The notes: generated from the sequence alone by a model not told the origin. A stretch of 64,000 bases of DNA from Candidatus Sulfopaludibacter sp. SbA3 (GCA_945888325.1 CAMDAC010000003.1:124001-188000); one strand, 5' to 3'; positions 51,968 to 61,395 are shown, numbered from the stretch's first letter. Made by a program: numbers and translations.

Positions 51968-52624
51968 ATGCAGGGAATGATAGAGGTGGGCAGTCTGACA
52001 CGCGATCTCGCCGCCAGCGTTTCGATGGCGGTGGAAGACGAGCTGGACTGGGAACACCTGCCGCACGTGCACCGGACCACCTTCCGGGCGGCGTCCCTGA
52101 TCCATGCCGACCGCGATGGTTGGGCGGCCGAGGTGGAACTGGTCGACGGCACCCCCATGCAAATGCAGGTAAAAGTCGATCCCGACCGCCGGGGTTATAC
52201 CAATGCGACCTTTGCTGGCGGCGCCGAGAACGGGCGGGCTGTGGTGCGATTCGAGGAAACGGGCACCGAAAGCTGCCGGATCAATCTGCGCTTCTTCATT
52301 CCCGAAGGCTCCAGCTTCCCGGTCGAGGCGGCAGGCGCATTCTACCGCGACCTTTTCAGCCGGATACTGGACGAGGACGAACCCAAGATGATCCACCGCG
52401 CCGCCGCCCTCAAGGCGGGCCCTGCCGGCCGCAAGGCGCGCAGGTCAGCGGCGATGGCCGACGGCGCGCGCGTCCAGGTTCCCCTTCTCTGCCCGCATCA
52501 GGGACTGCCGCTGAATTGCGAACCGGATGAAAGCGGATTGATGACTTGCCCCTGGCATGGATACAAGTTTGACGCCCGCACGGGCGCCTGCGTCCAAGGC
52601 AAGGCACGCGGCTGGACGGACTAA
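51968..52624 (+). CDS. SRPBCC-like protein with C-terminal Rieske [2Fe-2S] domain
   Basis: N-terminal DELDWEHLPHVHRTTF...LFSRILDEDEPKMIHR; C-terminal CPHQGLPLNCEPDESGLMTCPWHGYKFDARTG. Confidence 0.8.
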   Translation: MQGMIEVGSLTRDLAASVSMAVEDELDWEHLPHVHRTTFRAASLIHADRDGWAAEVELVDGTPMQMQVKVDPDRRGYTNATFAGGAENGRAVVRFEETGTESCRINLRFFIPEGSSFPVEAAGAFYRDLFSRILDEDEPKMIHRAAALKAGPAGRKARRSAAMADGARVQVPLLCPHQGLPLNCEPDESGLMTCPWHGYKFDARTGACVQGKARGWTD

Positions 52625-52637
52625 CCTGGAGACCTGC

Positions 52638-53144
52638 ATGGCTCGCCTACCTGTCGGCTTGATCGCCGTCTGCCTTGCGGCCTGCACGTCCGCGCCCGAG
52701 CATGCGCCGCTGGCCGAGAAGGCTGTGCCGGACTTCTGCAAGGTCGCGTACGAGGCGGGCCCAAGCTATACGCAGGCCGATGCGTCGGAGCGGTTTGCCG
52801 CGCGCAACGCGGCCCTGCCCGAAGGCGCAACGGTGGCGTCGCTGACATCCATTCGCCGGACAGGCCCGCAATATCCGCTCTGCGCGCTGAGCTACGATCT
52901 CGAAGGGCATTGCGACATGGTGTTTGACGTGCTGCCGGACGGAACAACGGCGAATATCCTGCCCGTCTGCACGAGCCGGGTGTTCGAGCGCGATGCGGTC
53001 CAGGCCGTTCGTGGCTGGACCTTTGAGCCGCCGGGCGAGGGACTGCGGCCGGCAATCTTGAACCGGCTGATGTTCACGCTGGGCGACTCAGACGCCGCCC
53101 CTGGCCCGCTGCCTGTCGCCGAGCCTGGCCCGGTCACCGAATGA
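52638..53144 (+). CDS. TonB C-terminal-like lipoprotein
   Basis: Lipobox GLIAVCLAAC; GHCDMVFDVLPDGTTANILPVCTSRVFERDAVQAVRGWTFEPP. Confidence 0.75.
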   Translation: MARLPVGLIAVCLAACTSAPEHAPLAEKAVPDFCKVAYEAGPSYTQADASERFAARNAALPEGATVASLTSIRRTGPQYPLCALSYDLEGHCDMVFDVLPDGTTANILPVCTSRVFERDAVQAVRGWTFEPPGEGLRPAILNRLMFTLGDSDAAPGPLPVAEPGPVTE

Positions 53145-53515
53145 CCGAGACCGCCGCGATCGCCTGGGTCCAATCCGGAAAGGTCCGTGCCCGGATCACG
53201 GAGAGCGGCGCGTTGGAAGTGGCGTGCACCGGCCTCACCACGCAGACGAAGTATTACAAGACGCTGCTGAAGGAGTTCTTCCGCAAGGACTTCCCGCGCC
53301 TGCGGCCCGGGTACGGCGACTATAGCGTCCACATCGTGATGGAGCATCTCGGCGAGGCGCCGTGGATGGACCTCGACAACCTCGCCAAGGCCCTGCTGGA
53401 TTCCCTGAGCGGCAATGTCTTCGAGGATGACCGCCAGGTCGCGCGGCTGCTGGTCGAGCGGCGTGAGGGCGAACGGGACGGCATCTGGCTGCTGGCGGAG
53501 GCGATGGAGGCGTAG
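53141..53515 (+). CDS. RusA-family Holliday junction resolvase-like protein
   Basis: MDLDNLAKALLDSLSGNVFEDDRQVARLLVER retains the D/D/K/D catalytic pattern. Confidence 0.8.
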   Translation: MTETAAIAWVQSGKVRARITESGALEVACTGLTTQTKYYKTLLKEFFRKDFPRLRPGYGDYSVHIVMEHLGEAPWMDLDNLAKALLDSLSGNVFEDDRQVARLLVERREGERDGIWLLAEAMEA

Positions 53516-53551
53516 ATCCTCGGGCTATCAATCCGCCACACAATGCCCGCT

Positions 53552-53597
53552 CATCCTGAGCGAAGCATGCCCCTGCGGAGGCAAGGGTCGAAGGATG
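53552..53597. repeat. REP-like palindromic intergenic element
   Basis: CATCCTGAGCGAAGCATGCCCCTGCGGAGGCAAGGGTCGAAGGATG; inverted CATCCT/AGGATG ends. Confidence 0.5.
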
Positions 53598-53730
53598 GGC
53601 CAAACAAAACTGTCGCTGGCAGCTCCTTGTGCAACCCTTCCCGCCCCTCGCCGCGAACAAATCTCCCTACGGATCAATCCGCTGAAAATTTCCGCGCGGA
53701 AACTTGCGCCACACCCCTCCGCCCACGGAC

Positions 53731-54960
53731 TCAGCCCTCCACCACCAGTTTTTCCAAACCCCGGAAAAACGGAAGCGTTCGCCAGACAAGGTCCTGCTCC
53801 GGCAGGCGCAGGTTCGGGTAACGGGCGAGGAGCTTGAGGAAGGCATGCCGCGCCTCGATCCGCGCGAGCGGAGCACCGATGCAGATGTGCGGGCCGCCGC
53901 CGAAGGCGATATGGCTGGGGCGCTTCTTCGTGATGTCGAAGGCCTGCGGAGCCTCGAACACGTCAGGATCGCGGTTGGCGGCGGCGAGCGACATGAAGAC
54001 CGGCTGGCTCTTCTGCATCGGGCAGCCGGCAACGGTGCGGTCCTTCTCGACGATGCGGGAGGTGACCTGCACCGGCGCCTCGTAGCGCAGCACTTCCTCG
54101 ACCGCCTGCGCCGCGAGATCCGGATTGGCGCGCAGGGCTGCGGCCTGCTCGGGGTGCGTGAGCAGGAGCCAGATGCCGTTGCCGATGAGATCGGTGGTCG
54201 TCAAATTGCCGCCCACCAGCAGGGCCTGAAGGTTGAGGCAGACTTCATCGTCCTGGATCTTCGCCTCGCCGCTGGCCTGCAGCTGCACCATGTCGGTGAC
54301 GAGATCATCCTTCGGCGCCTTGCGACGGGCCTGCATCAGCTCGGCAAAGTAGGCGTCGAGCGCGGTGCCGCCGGACAGCATGCGGGCATTCTCTTCCGGC
54401 GTACGGACAGGATTGAGGCCGAGGATCACGTCTTCCGACCACTGACGGAAATTCGCGAGCATGGCTTCATCAACGCCGAGGATGCGGGCGATGACGAGGA
54501 CCGGGACCGGTACGGCGACCTGTTCCATCAGGTCGAAGGCGCCGGTCGCCGGGGCAGCGTCGATCACCTTATCGACCATCGCCTCGATCTCGGGGCGCAT
54601 CTTGTTGATGCGGGCATAGAAGGCTTTCGCCAGAGGCTGGCGGATGCGGGCATGGTCCGGATCATCGAGGAAGAGGATGCTGGTGCGCCGGTCTCTTTCC
54701 GGATCGACGAGGCGCGCGGTGATGGACTCCGGGTCGGCATTCAGCGGATGGCGCACAAAACTGCGGTCGTTGACCGTGTCGCGGATGTCCTTGTAGCGGC
54801 TGAGCACCCAGACCTTTGCGCCCTCGTCGCGCATCACCGGGCAGCCGGCCTGCAGCGACTGCAACAGCGGATGCGGGTTATCGCGGGCGACGGGATTGAA
54901 CGCAGAGAGTTCGAGGACGGATTGCGGGACGCTGGGCAGCGGTTTCGGATCATCAGCCAT
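53731..54960 (-). CDS. Cytochrome P450
   Basis: IAFGGGPHICIGAPLARIEARHAFLKLLARYPNLRL heme loop. Confidence 0.96.
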   Translation of the reverse strand: MADDPKPLPSVPQSVLELSAFNPVARDNPHPLLQSLQAGCPVMRDEGAKVWVLSRYKDIRDTVNDRSFVRHPLNADPESITARLVDPERDRRTSILFLDDPDHARIRQPLAKAFYARINKMRPEIEAMVDKVIDAAPATGAFDLMEQVAVPVPVLVIARILGVDEAMLANFRQWSEDVILGLNPVRTPEENARMLSGGTALDAYFAELMQARRKAPKDDLVTDMVQLQASGEAKIQDDEVCLNLQALLVGGNLTTTDLIGNGIWLLLTHPEQAAALRANPDLAAQAVEEVLRYEAPVQVTSRIVEKDRTVAGCPMQKSQPVFMSLAAANRDPDVFEAPQAFDITKKRPSHIAFGGGPHICIGAPLARIEARHAFLKLLARYPNLRLPEQDLVWRTLPFFRGLEKLVVEG

Positions 54961-55039
54961 GTTGTCTCCTCCCGGGAGCGTTTTTGTTATGGCACCCGTA
55001 TAGCCGATTTTTCGGTCTGTGGCGCCCCGTCTTGCAAGG

Positions 55040-55624
55040 TCAATTCGCGATGGGATCGCCCGAGGCGGCCATGGGACAGTGAGTCAGGAGGCTGGCAGAG
55101 AGGTCCGGCGGCAGGTCCGGCGCGGCGAAGCAGGCTTCGATCTTCTGTTGCAGATAGGCGCGCTGGGCCGCGGCATCGCCGACCAGCCGGAACTCGTGCC
55201 GGTCGAGAACCCAGCCGGAATTCCAGTACTGGAACCGCGCCATATCGGCGAGCGGCAGGGCCGCGTCCGCCTGCACCTCGAACGCGGTGTAGGCCGAGGA
55301 GTAGCTCGCTTCGCAGGCCTCATCCCTTGAGCGGCCGGCATTGATATCGTCCACGATTCGGCGCGTGCTGTAGTCACTGGCATACCGGGCACAGTCGACC
55401 ATGTCAGCGAAGCGGGCCTTCGCCTCGAGCGTGGCGTTCGCGGCCGCGAGGATGTCGGCGCGCTGCTGGATGGCTGCCTTGGCCCATTCCGCTTGCGTGT
55501 TGGGACGCCCGCCAGGGCCTTCGGCCGGACGCGTGACAATGACCGGCGGTTCGCTGGCCGGCTCCGGCGGAGCGGCGCAGGCGGCCATCAAGACCGCGAG
55601 CGGCAAGGCAGCGAGACGAACCAT
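55040..55624 (-). CDS. Hypothetical lipoprotein
   Basis: MVRLAALPLAVLMAACAAPPEPA lipobox start. Confidence 0.7.
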   Translation of the reverse strand: MVRLAALPLAVLMAACAAPPEPASEPPVIVTRPAEGPGGRPNTQAEWAKAAIQQRADILAAANATLEAKARFADMVDCARYASDYSTRRIVDDINAGRSRDEACEASYSSAYTAFEVQADAALPLADMARFQYWNSGWVLDRHEFRLVGDAAAQRAYLQQKIEACFAAPDLPPDLSASLLTHCPMAASGDPIAN

Positions 55625-55635
55625 GCGGCGGCGCT

Positions 55636-56088
55636 TCACAGCTTCTTGTACAGCATCGGAATGGCCGTCGCGGTGGCGCGGGCGACGAGGGCGCCTTCGC
55701 CGTCGAAACAGTCGGCTTCCATGAAGGCAGCGGACTTGCCGAGCTTCAGGATGCGGGCGGTCACGCTGGCGGGGCCGGGCATCAGGCGTTTGAGGTAGCT
55801 GGTTTTCATTTCCAGCGTCGGCGCGGTCATCGTGACGTTGGAGGCGATGATGACAGCGGTGCTCATCGCCTCGTCCATCATCGCGGAGATGAAGCCGCCC
55901 TGCACCGCGCCGGTGGGGTTGGCGAACATCTGCGGCACATCGAACTCCATGCGCACCCATTGCTCATCCTGCGAAAGCGCGGCGAGGCGCATGCCGAGCG
56001 TATCGGAACAGGGCGGGCGTTTCTTCGAGTTCTGGAAGCGGGCCAGCATGTCGGCGTCGGACACGCGGGGCTTTGTCTCCTCGGTCAA
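55636..56088 (-). CDS. PaaI family thioesterase
   Basis: PTGAVQGGFISAMMDEAMSTAVII hotdog motif. Confidence 0.9.
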   Translation of the reverse strand: MTEETKPRVSDADMLARFQNSKKRPPCSDTLGMRLAALSQDEQWVRMEFDVPQMFANPTGAVQGGFISAMMDEAMSTAVIIASNVTMTAPTLEMKTSYLKRLMPGPASVTARILKLGKSAAFMEADCFDGEGALVARATATAIPMLYKKL

Positions 56089-56100
56089 AACCGGGGCGCC

Positions 56101-56559
56101 TTACTTGCGGCGGTAGGCGTCAAGGTTGACGACCGTTTCGGCTGCCGGCTTGGGCGCTTCCTCGACCGCTTCCTTCGCGGGGGCAATCACGCCGGCATCG
56201 CGGCCACGGGTTTCGAAGGTGAGGCCGAAGTTCACCGACGGGTCGACGAAACGGGTGATCGCGGCGAGCGGGATCGACAGGTGCTGCGGCACGCCGGAGA
56301 ATTTCAGCACGATCTCGAAATGGCCTTCGTGGACTTCAAGGTCCCAGTACTGGTGCTGCACGACGATGGTCATCTCTTCAGGGAAGCGCTGGACCAGATG
56401 GTCGGCAATCTTCACGCCGGGGGCGCGGGTGCGGAAGGAAATGTAGAAGTGATGGTCACCGGGAACGCCGCCATTCGTTTTCGCGCGGCGCAGGGCCTCG
56501 CGCACAACGCCGCGCATGGCGGCCTGGGTGAGCGCTTCGTATCCGATGTAATCCGTCAT
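56101..56559 (-). CDS. sspB: SspB family ClpXP adaptor
   Basis: GDHHFYISFRTRAPGVKIADHLVQRFPEEMTIVVQHQYWDLEVHEGHFEIVLKFSGVPQHLSIP. Confidence 0.93.
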   Translation of the reverse strand: MTDYIGYEALTQAAMRGVVREALRRAKTNGGVPGDHHFYISFRTRAPGVKIADHLVQRFPEEMTIVVQHQYWDLEVHEGHFEIVLKFSGVPQHLSIPLAAITRFVDPSVNFGLTFETRGRDAGVIAPAKEAVEEAPKPAAETVVNLDAYRRK

Positions 56560-56719
56560 CTTGGCGCGCTCTTCCCGGTGTTGATTGGTTATCGAATTGT
56601 AAATTACGCAGACCCTTTGAACCCCGCAACGGCCTTAGCGCAACACGCGAGCATTTATTTTCTTCTCGCGCCGCGCCGGGCGGCTTAGGCTGGTGGCCTG
56701 AACCGCAAGGAGCGCCGCC

Positions 56720-57958
56720 ATGAAGATGCCGCAGCAAGGCCGGGACTGGGACGAACTGCGCGCCGAGATGATCGCGCGCGGCGGCGGGGACGTGGACTGG
56801 CGCGGCGGGAAGACGGCCGTCTACGTGTTTAACGCAGGCGAGGACGTTCACCATGTCCAGCACGAGGCTTACGGGATGTTCATGGCCGAGAACGGCCTCG
56901 GCCCCCTCGCCTTCCCGTCGCTGGCGCAGATGGAGAAGGAAGTGATCGGGATGGCGCTCGGCCTGCTGCACGCCCCGGAAGGCGCGGCAGGGGCGATGAC
57001 ATCCGGCGGCACCGATTCGATCACCATGGCGATGAAGACCGCGCGGGATTTCGCACGCGCGAACGACAAGCCGCTGACGGACCACAACATTGTCCTGCCC
57101 CGCTCGGCGCACCTCGCCTTTGACAAGGCGGCGCACCTGATGGACATCGCGGTGCGCCGCGTACCGCTGAAGGGCGATGGCAGCTATGAGGCCGACGCGG
57201 GCGCGATGGCCGAGGCGGTGGACGCCTCGACGATCATGATGGTCGGCTCGGCGCCGAACTTTCCGCACGGCATCATCGACCCTATCGCGGCGCTGGGCGA
57301 AGTGGCAGCGGCGAAGGGTGTGTGGCTGCATGTGGATGCGTGCGTCGGCGGATACTTCGCGCCGTTTGCGCGGATGAACGGGGTGCCCGTGCCGGATTTC
57401 GATTTCGCGGTGCCGGCGGTGCACTCGATGAGCGCGGACCTGCACAAGTATGGCTATTGTGCCAAGGGAGCCTCGACGGTGCTGTTCCGTTCGGAAGCCC
57501 TCTACAAGCACATGCCTTTCTCGATGCGTGACTGGAGCGGCGCGCCGATGAAGACGCCGACGCTGGCGGGCACGCGACCGGGCGGCGCGATCTCGGCGGC
57601 CTGGGCCGTGATGAACATGTTGGGCGTGGAGGGCTACCGCGAGAAGCAGCGCCTCGTTTGTGCGACGCGCGAGAAGATCGAGGCGGGGGCAAAGGCGCTC
57701 GGCTTCGAAGTGCTCGGCCGGCCGCTGCTGGGGCTGATCGCATTCCGGCATCCGGAAGCAGAGACGCTGGCGCTCTACGCCGCCATGCGGGCACGCGGCT
57801 GGTTCACCTCATTCACCGCAGAGCCCGCCAGCCTGCACCTAATGCTGTCCCCGAAACATGCGGAAGTGGCAGACGCCTACCTGAGCGACCTTGCGGCTGC
57901 GCTGGCGGACGTGAAGGCGGGCGTGAAGGCGGAGAAGGTTGAGGCGCGGTATAGTTGA
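56720..57958 (+). CDS. PLP-dependent decarboxylase, sphingosine-1-phosphate lyase-like
   Basis: GAMTSGGTDSITMAMKTARD; ADLHKYGYCAKGASTVLFRSEALYKH. Confidence 0.85.
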   Translation: MKMPQQGRDWDELRAEMIARGGGDVDWRGGKTAVYVFNAGEDVHHVQHEAYGMFMAENGLGPLAFPSLAQMEKEVIGMALGLLHAPEGAAGAMTSGGTDSITMAMKTARDFARANDKPLTDHNIVLPRSAHLAFDKAAHLMDIAVRRVPLKGDGSYEADAGAMAEAVDASTIMMVGSAPNFPHGIIDPIAALGEVAAAKGVWLHVDACVGGYFAPFARMNGVPVPDFDFAVPAVHSMSADLHKYGYCAKGASTVLFRSEALYKHMPFSMRDWSGAPMKTPTLAGTRPGGAISAAWAVMNMLGVEGYREKQRLVCATREKIEAGAKALGFEVLGRPLLGLIAFRHPEAETLALYAAMRARGWFTSFTAEPASLHLMLSPKHAEVADAYLSDLAAALADVKAGVKAEKVEARYS

Positions 57959-57970
57959 GGCGGGTGAACG

Positions 57971-59188
57971 TCAGGTGCGGATCAGCCCTGATATCGGCCG
58001 GACACCTGTTCCATCCGGAAAGACGGTCCGGCCAAGCGTGTCGCGGTCGAGGCCCCAATGGTCTCGCAGCACCGCCATGAAGACCGACCGGATGTCATTT
58101 GCCGGGGCAAGGTCGCGGCCCTCGAAAAGCGCTTTGGGCGCCAGTCCCGGCCAGTCGCCGCCGAATTTTCCGCCGGAGACTGCGCCGCCCAGCAGGAAGG
58201 CAGCGCTGCCCGTGCCATGATCGGTGCCGCCGGTTCCGTTTTCGGCGACCGTACGTCCAAACTCCGTGACCACGGCCACCACCGTATTGGGCCAATGCGC
58301 GCCGAGCCCGTCCCTGAGGGCGCGCATGGCGGCGTCCAATCCGGCGAGGCGCAGCGCAAGCTGGCCGTTGGCGGCGCCCTGGTTGGCGTGGGTATCCCAG
58401 CCATCGAACGACAGCACAGCGGCGGCGGGGCCGCCTTCGGCGGACATGAGCCGCGCCGCCGCCTCCGCCAGACCTTTATAGGCGCCGGGTCCGTTGCGCC
58501 GGCCCTTGCCGTCCATACCGTCCATGCCAGAGGCGCTGGCGATCGCATTCGTTTCGATGGCCGAGGCGAGCGCTGGGCCCAGCAAGGCATCGCCCGCGTA
58601 GAGGTCCATCAAGCGGCTGAGTGTGTCCTCGCTGGCAGAAGGCGCGAAGGAAGGCGCCCAGCTGGTCGCCGAGGCCGATCCGCGCAGCACAAGCGGCAGC
58701 GATCCCGAGATGGCCACCGCTTCACGTTTCAATTCCGGCGGCAGGGCGGTCAGCGCGCGGCCGAGCCAGCCATCGCTTGCTCCGAAGACTTCCGCAGCGC
58801 CGGTTTCCAGCACGTCCTGGGCGTCAAAGTGCGAGCGCTCCCGGTACGGTGACGCGCAGGCGGGAACGATGGCGAGTTCGCCGCTTGTCCACTGCGCGTA
58901 GAGAAAGGCGAGGTCCGGATGCAGGCCAAATCCCTCCGTAAGCGGAAGAACGCCGCCGGCTTCGCCCGGGGGCGACAGCGCGAGCTTGCCGCGCGCGGCC
59001 CGGTAGTGCGCATCGCCATAGGGCGCGACGGCGGCCAGCCCGTCCAGCGCCCCGCGCAGGATGACGAGGACGAACTTGCGGTCACCAGCCTGCCGGGAAA
59101 GGGTCAGGGCGCCTGCGGAACCCGCCAGGAACAAGGCGCCGCCCGCCATCAGCGCCGCGCGCCGCGTCATCAGAGGAAGGGTCATCAC
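57971..59188 (-). CDS. DUF1501 domain-containing protein with Tat-type signal
   Basis: MTRRAALMAGGALFLAG; AVVTEFGRTVAENGTGGTDHGTGSAAFLLGG. Confidence 0.92.
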   Translation of the reverse strand: MMTLPLMTRRAALMAGGALFLAGSAGALTLSRQAGDRKFVLVILRGALDGLAAVAPYGDAHYRAARGKLALSPPGEAGGVLPLTEGFGLHPDLAFLYAQWTSGELAIVPACASPYRERSHFDAQDVLETGAAEVFGASDGWLGRALTALPPELKREAVAISGSLPLVLRGSASATSWAPSFAPSASEDTLSRLMDLYAGDALLGPALASAIETNAIASASGMDGMDGKGRRNGPGAYKGLAEAAARLMSAEGGPAAAVLSFDGWDTHANQGAANGQLALRLAGLDAAMRALRDGLGAHWPNTVVAVVTEFGRTVAENGTGGTDHGTGSAAFLLGGAVSGGKFGGDWPGLAPKALFEGRDLAPANDIRSVFMAVLRDHWGLDRDTLGRTVFPDGTGVRPISGLIRT

Positions 59189-59195
59189 GGTTCTC

Positions 59196-60593
59196 CTAGC
59201 GGCGCTGGAATTCGGGGCTCATCAGGGCAAGTGTCAGCCCTTGCGAGGCGCTCTCGGCACGGGCGATGCTCTGGGCCGTCGCTGCGGACAGGGCGGGGCC
59301 GAGCGCCGCGCGCGCGAGACTTTCAGGGCGGACCTTGGTGCCCAGCCGGTCGGCGAGGCCCTGCGCCCACTCGACGCGCTTGATCACCGCGTCTGGCCCC
59401 GCCCAGCTGGCCGCATCGTCCGGCCAGCCCTCTGGCGATGGCGCCTGCCAGGGCACCTGCCCGAGCAGGCCGTAAGCCGCCGTGATGGCCTTGCGCTCGA
59501 TCTTGGGCAGGCCCGTGAATCGCAGGGCGGACAGGAAGAACTCATTGGGAGATTTGAACTTCTGCGCCTCGGGATTCCAGGCCTCGTCGAGCGAGATCAA
59601 GGTCTCGTGCAGCGCCGGCAGGCGGCCACCGCTGGTGCGGAAACTTTTCGCCAGCGCCTCGACGGCAGAAGCCGGCGGCGTGTCCGATATGAAATGGCGG
59701 GCCAGTTTCGTGGCAACGCGTTGCGCCGTGGACGGATGATTGGCGAGGTCGCGAAGGATGGCTTCGCCCTGCCCTTCGTCGTCCGCACTGTAGCGTTTTT
59801 CCATCACCGTCCGGGTACCCGGTTCGTGGAAGCGGTCCACGAAGATGAAGTCGCCCGGGTCTGCACCGGGGACAAGCAACTTGGTGCGCCCGCCTGCCAG
59901 TGACCACCCGGTCAGCGCCTTGGCGAACTCGGTGACGTCCGCCTGGGTGTAGCCGCCTTGCGCGCCGAGGGTTTGCAGCTCGAGGATTTCGCGGGCGAGG
60001 TTTTCGTTGAGGCCCTTGTCGCGGCGCTTGCCCGCTTTCGAGTTCGGTCCCATCGACTGGGCCTGATCGAGATAGAGCAGCATGCCGGGATGCCGGGTCG
60101 AGGCGACCAGCAGGTCCGCAAAGGTGCCGGTCATGCCGGCCCGGATCACCTCGCGCTCGAACACCCCGGCAAAGGGAATGGTGACCGCCTTGTTCGCAGA
60201 GACCGTGAAATGGTTCGACCAGAACAGGACAAGGCGCTCCGCGAACCCGGCCTCGGTCGTCAGCCCGTGCAGGGTACGCGCCTCGATTTCGGCGATCAGG
60301 ATTTCGCGCAATTCTTTGAGCGGCTTGAGGATGGCCTCCTCTTGCGCCTCCGGGCTCATCTTGCCCGCTTTGCCGTCCGTCTTTGTCTTCAGGTCTTCGA
60401 GATAGCTGCCGAGCGCTTCGGCGGCGCTGCGGGTCGTCGGCAGCCCGCCTGAAGGCAGCGTGAAGCTCGACGCGCGCGTCAATTGCTGCGCCAGCCAGGC
60501 TTTTGGATCGGTGGTTGCCGCCTCCGGTTCATCCGGCCGGGCACCCAGCCCGAAGCGGTTGACAGCGATCGACGCGGCAAGAGTCCGAGGCAT
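59196..60593 (-). CDS. DUF1800 domain-containing protein
   Basis: FAERLVLFWSNHFTVSA; NENLAREILELQTLGAQGGYTQADVTEFAKALTGWS. Confidence 0.93.
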   Translation of the reverse strand: MPRTLAASIAVNRFGLGARPDEPEAATTDPKAWLAQQLTRASSFTLPSGGLPTTRSAAEALGSYLEDLKTKTDGKAGKMSPEAQEEAILKPLKELREILIAEIEARTLHGLTTEAGFAERLVLFWSNHFTVSANKAVTIPFAGVFEREVIRAGMTGTFADLLVASTRHPGMLLYLDQAQSMGPNSKAGKRRDKGLNENLAREILELQTLGAQGGYTQADVTEFAKALTGWSLAGGRTKLLVPGADPGDFIFVDRFHEPGTRTVMEKRYSADDEGQGEAILRDLANHPSTAQRVATKLARHFISDTPPASAVEALAKSFRTSGGRLPALHETLISLDEAWNPEAQKFKSPNEFFLSALRFTGLPKIERKAITAAYGLLGQVPWQAPSPEGWPDDAASWAGPDAVIKRVEWAQGLADRLGTKVRPESLARAALGPALSAATAQSIARAESASQGLTLALMSPEFQRR

Positions 60594-60693
60594 GTTGGGC
60601 TCGCTCAGTTTTGAGGTTTAACGCGGGCCGAGCGAATATCCGTTGCGTGGAGCGAAATAAAAAGGGGTGATAGCTGCTGGCGGAGGCGGCGCG

Positions 60694-61218
60694 TCACGTC
60701 GGCACATAGGTCAGCCGGATCACGCTCTCCCCGATCCGGTCGGTGCCGGTAAGGCGCAGCGGTGGGCGGGGGCCGGGGAACATGGGGGTGCCGGTGCCGA
60801 GGACCACGGGGTGAAGGTAGATCTGGTATTCGTCGATCAGGGGCGTGAGGCTGTAGGCAATCTGCGGGCCGGTGATGGAGATTTCGCCTTCGATGTCAGC
60901 CTTCAGCCGGCGGAGTTCGGCCTCGACGTTGTCTGAAATCAGCGTGGCGTTCGGGCCGACGGCATTGAGCGTGCGGGAGACGACGTATTTCGGCTGGGCA
61001 CGCCAGGCTTCGGCGTATTCGCGCTCGGCGTCGTCCCAGCCGGGCTGGTCTTCGTCCCAGTAAACCATGATCTCGTACATGCGGCGGCCATAGACGCTGG
61101 CGGTCTCGCGGCGGACCTGGCCGATGAAATGGCGGAACAGGACGGGGTCCGGCGCGAAGCGGTCGTGGTCGACATAGCCGTCGAGGGACATGTTGAGGCC
61201 GAAGGCGAGTTTGGCCAT
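60694..61218 (-). CDS. Dihydrofolate reductase family protein (RibD C-terminal-like)
   Basis: LAFGLNMSLDGYVDHD...EISITGPQIAYSLTPLIDEYQIYLHPVVLGTGTPMF. Confidence 0.9.
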   Translation of the reverse strand: MAKLAFGLNMSLDGYVDHDRFAPDPVLFRHFIGQVRRETASVYGRRMYEIMVYWDEDQPGWDDAEREYAEAWRAQPKYVVSRTLNAVGPNATLISDNVEAELRRLKADIEGEISITGPQIAYSLTPLIDEYQIYLHPVVLGTGTPMFPGPRPPLRLTGTDRIGESVIRLTYVPT

Positions 61219-61380
61219 GGCGGGGTCTCCGGTTGCGGCGCGGGCAGACTGGCGCGCGAGGCGGGGTCGCGAAAGGGCGATCCGACCTTCCGGCCCGGCG
61301 CACGCCGGAAATCTGTTCGCCTACGGAGCGATATTTTCCGGCCTTCGCGGGCCGCGAACATGAACGAAGCTGAACCGGGC

Positions 61381-61395
61381 GTTCAAAGCGCGTTC
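61381..61395 (+). promoter_or_regulatory. GTTC-N7-GTTC direct repeat upstream of curlin operon
   Basis: GTTCAAAGCGCGTTC, 76 bp before the curlin start. Confidence 0.3.

Noticed and set aside
53704-55344. 546-aa plus-strand ORF
   Set aside because: Antisense to the cytochrome P450 gene.
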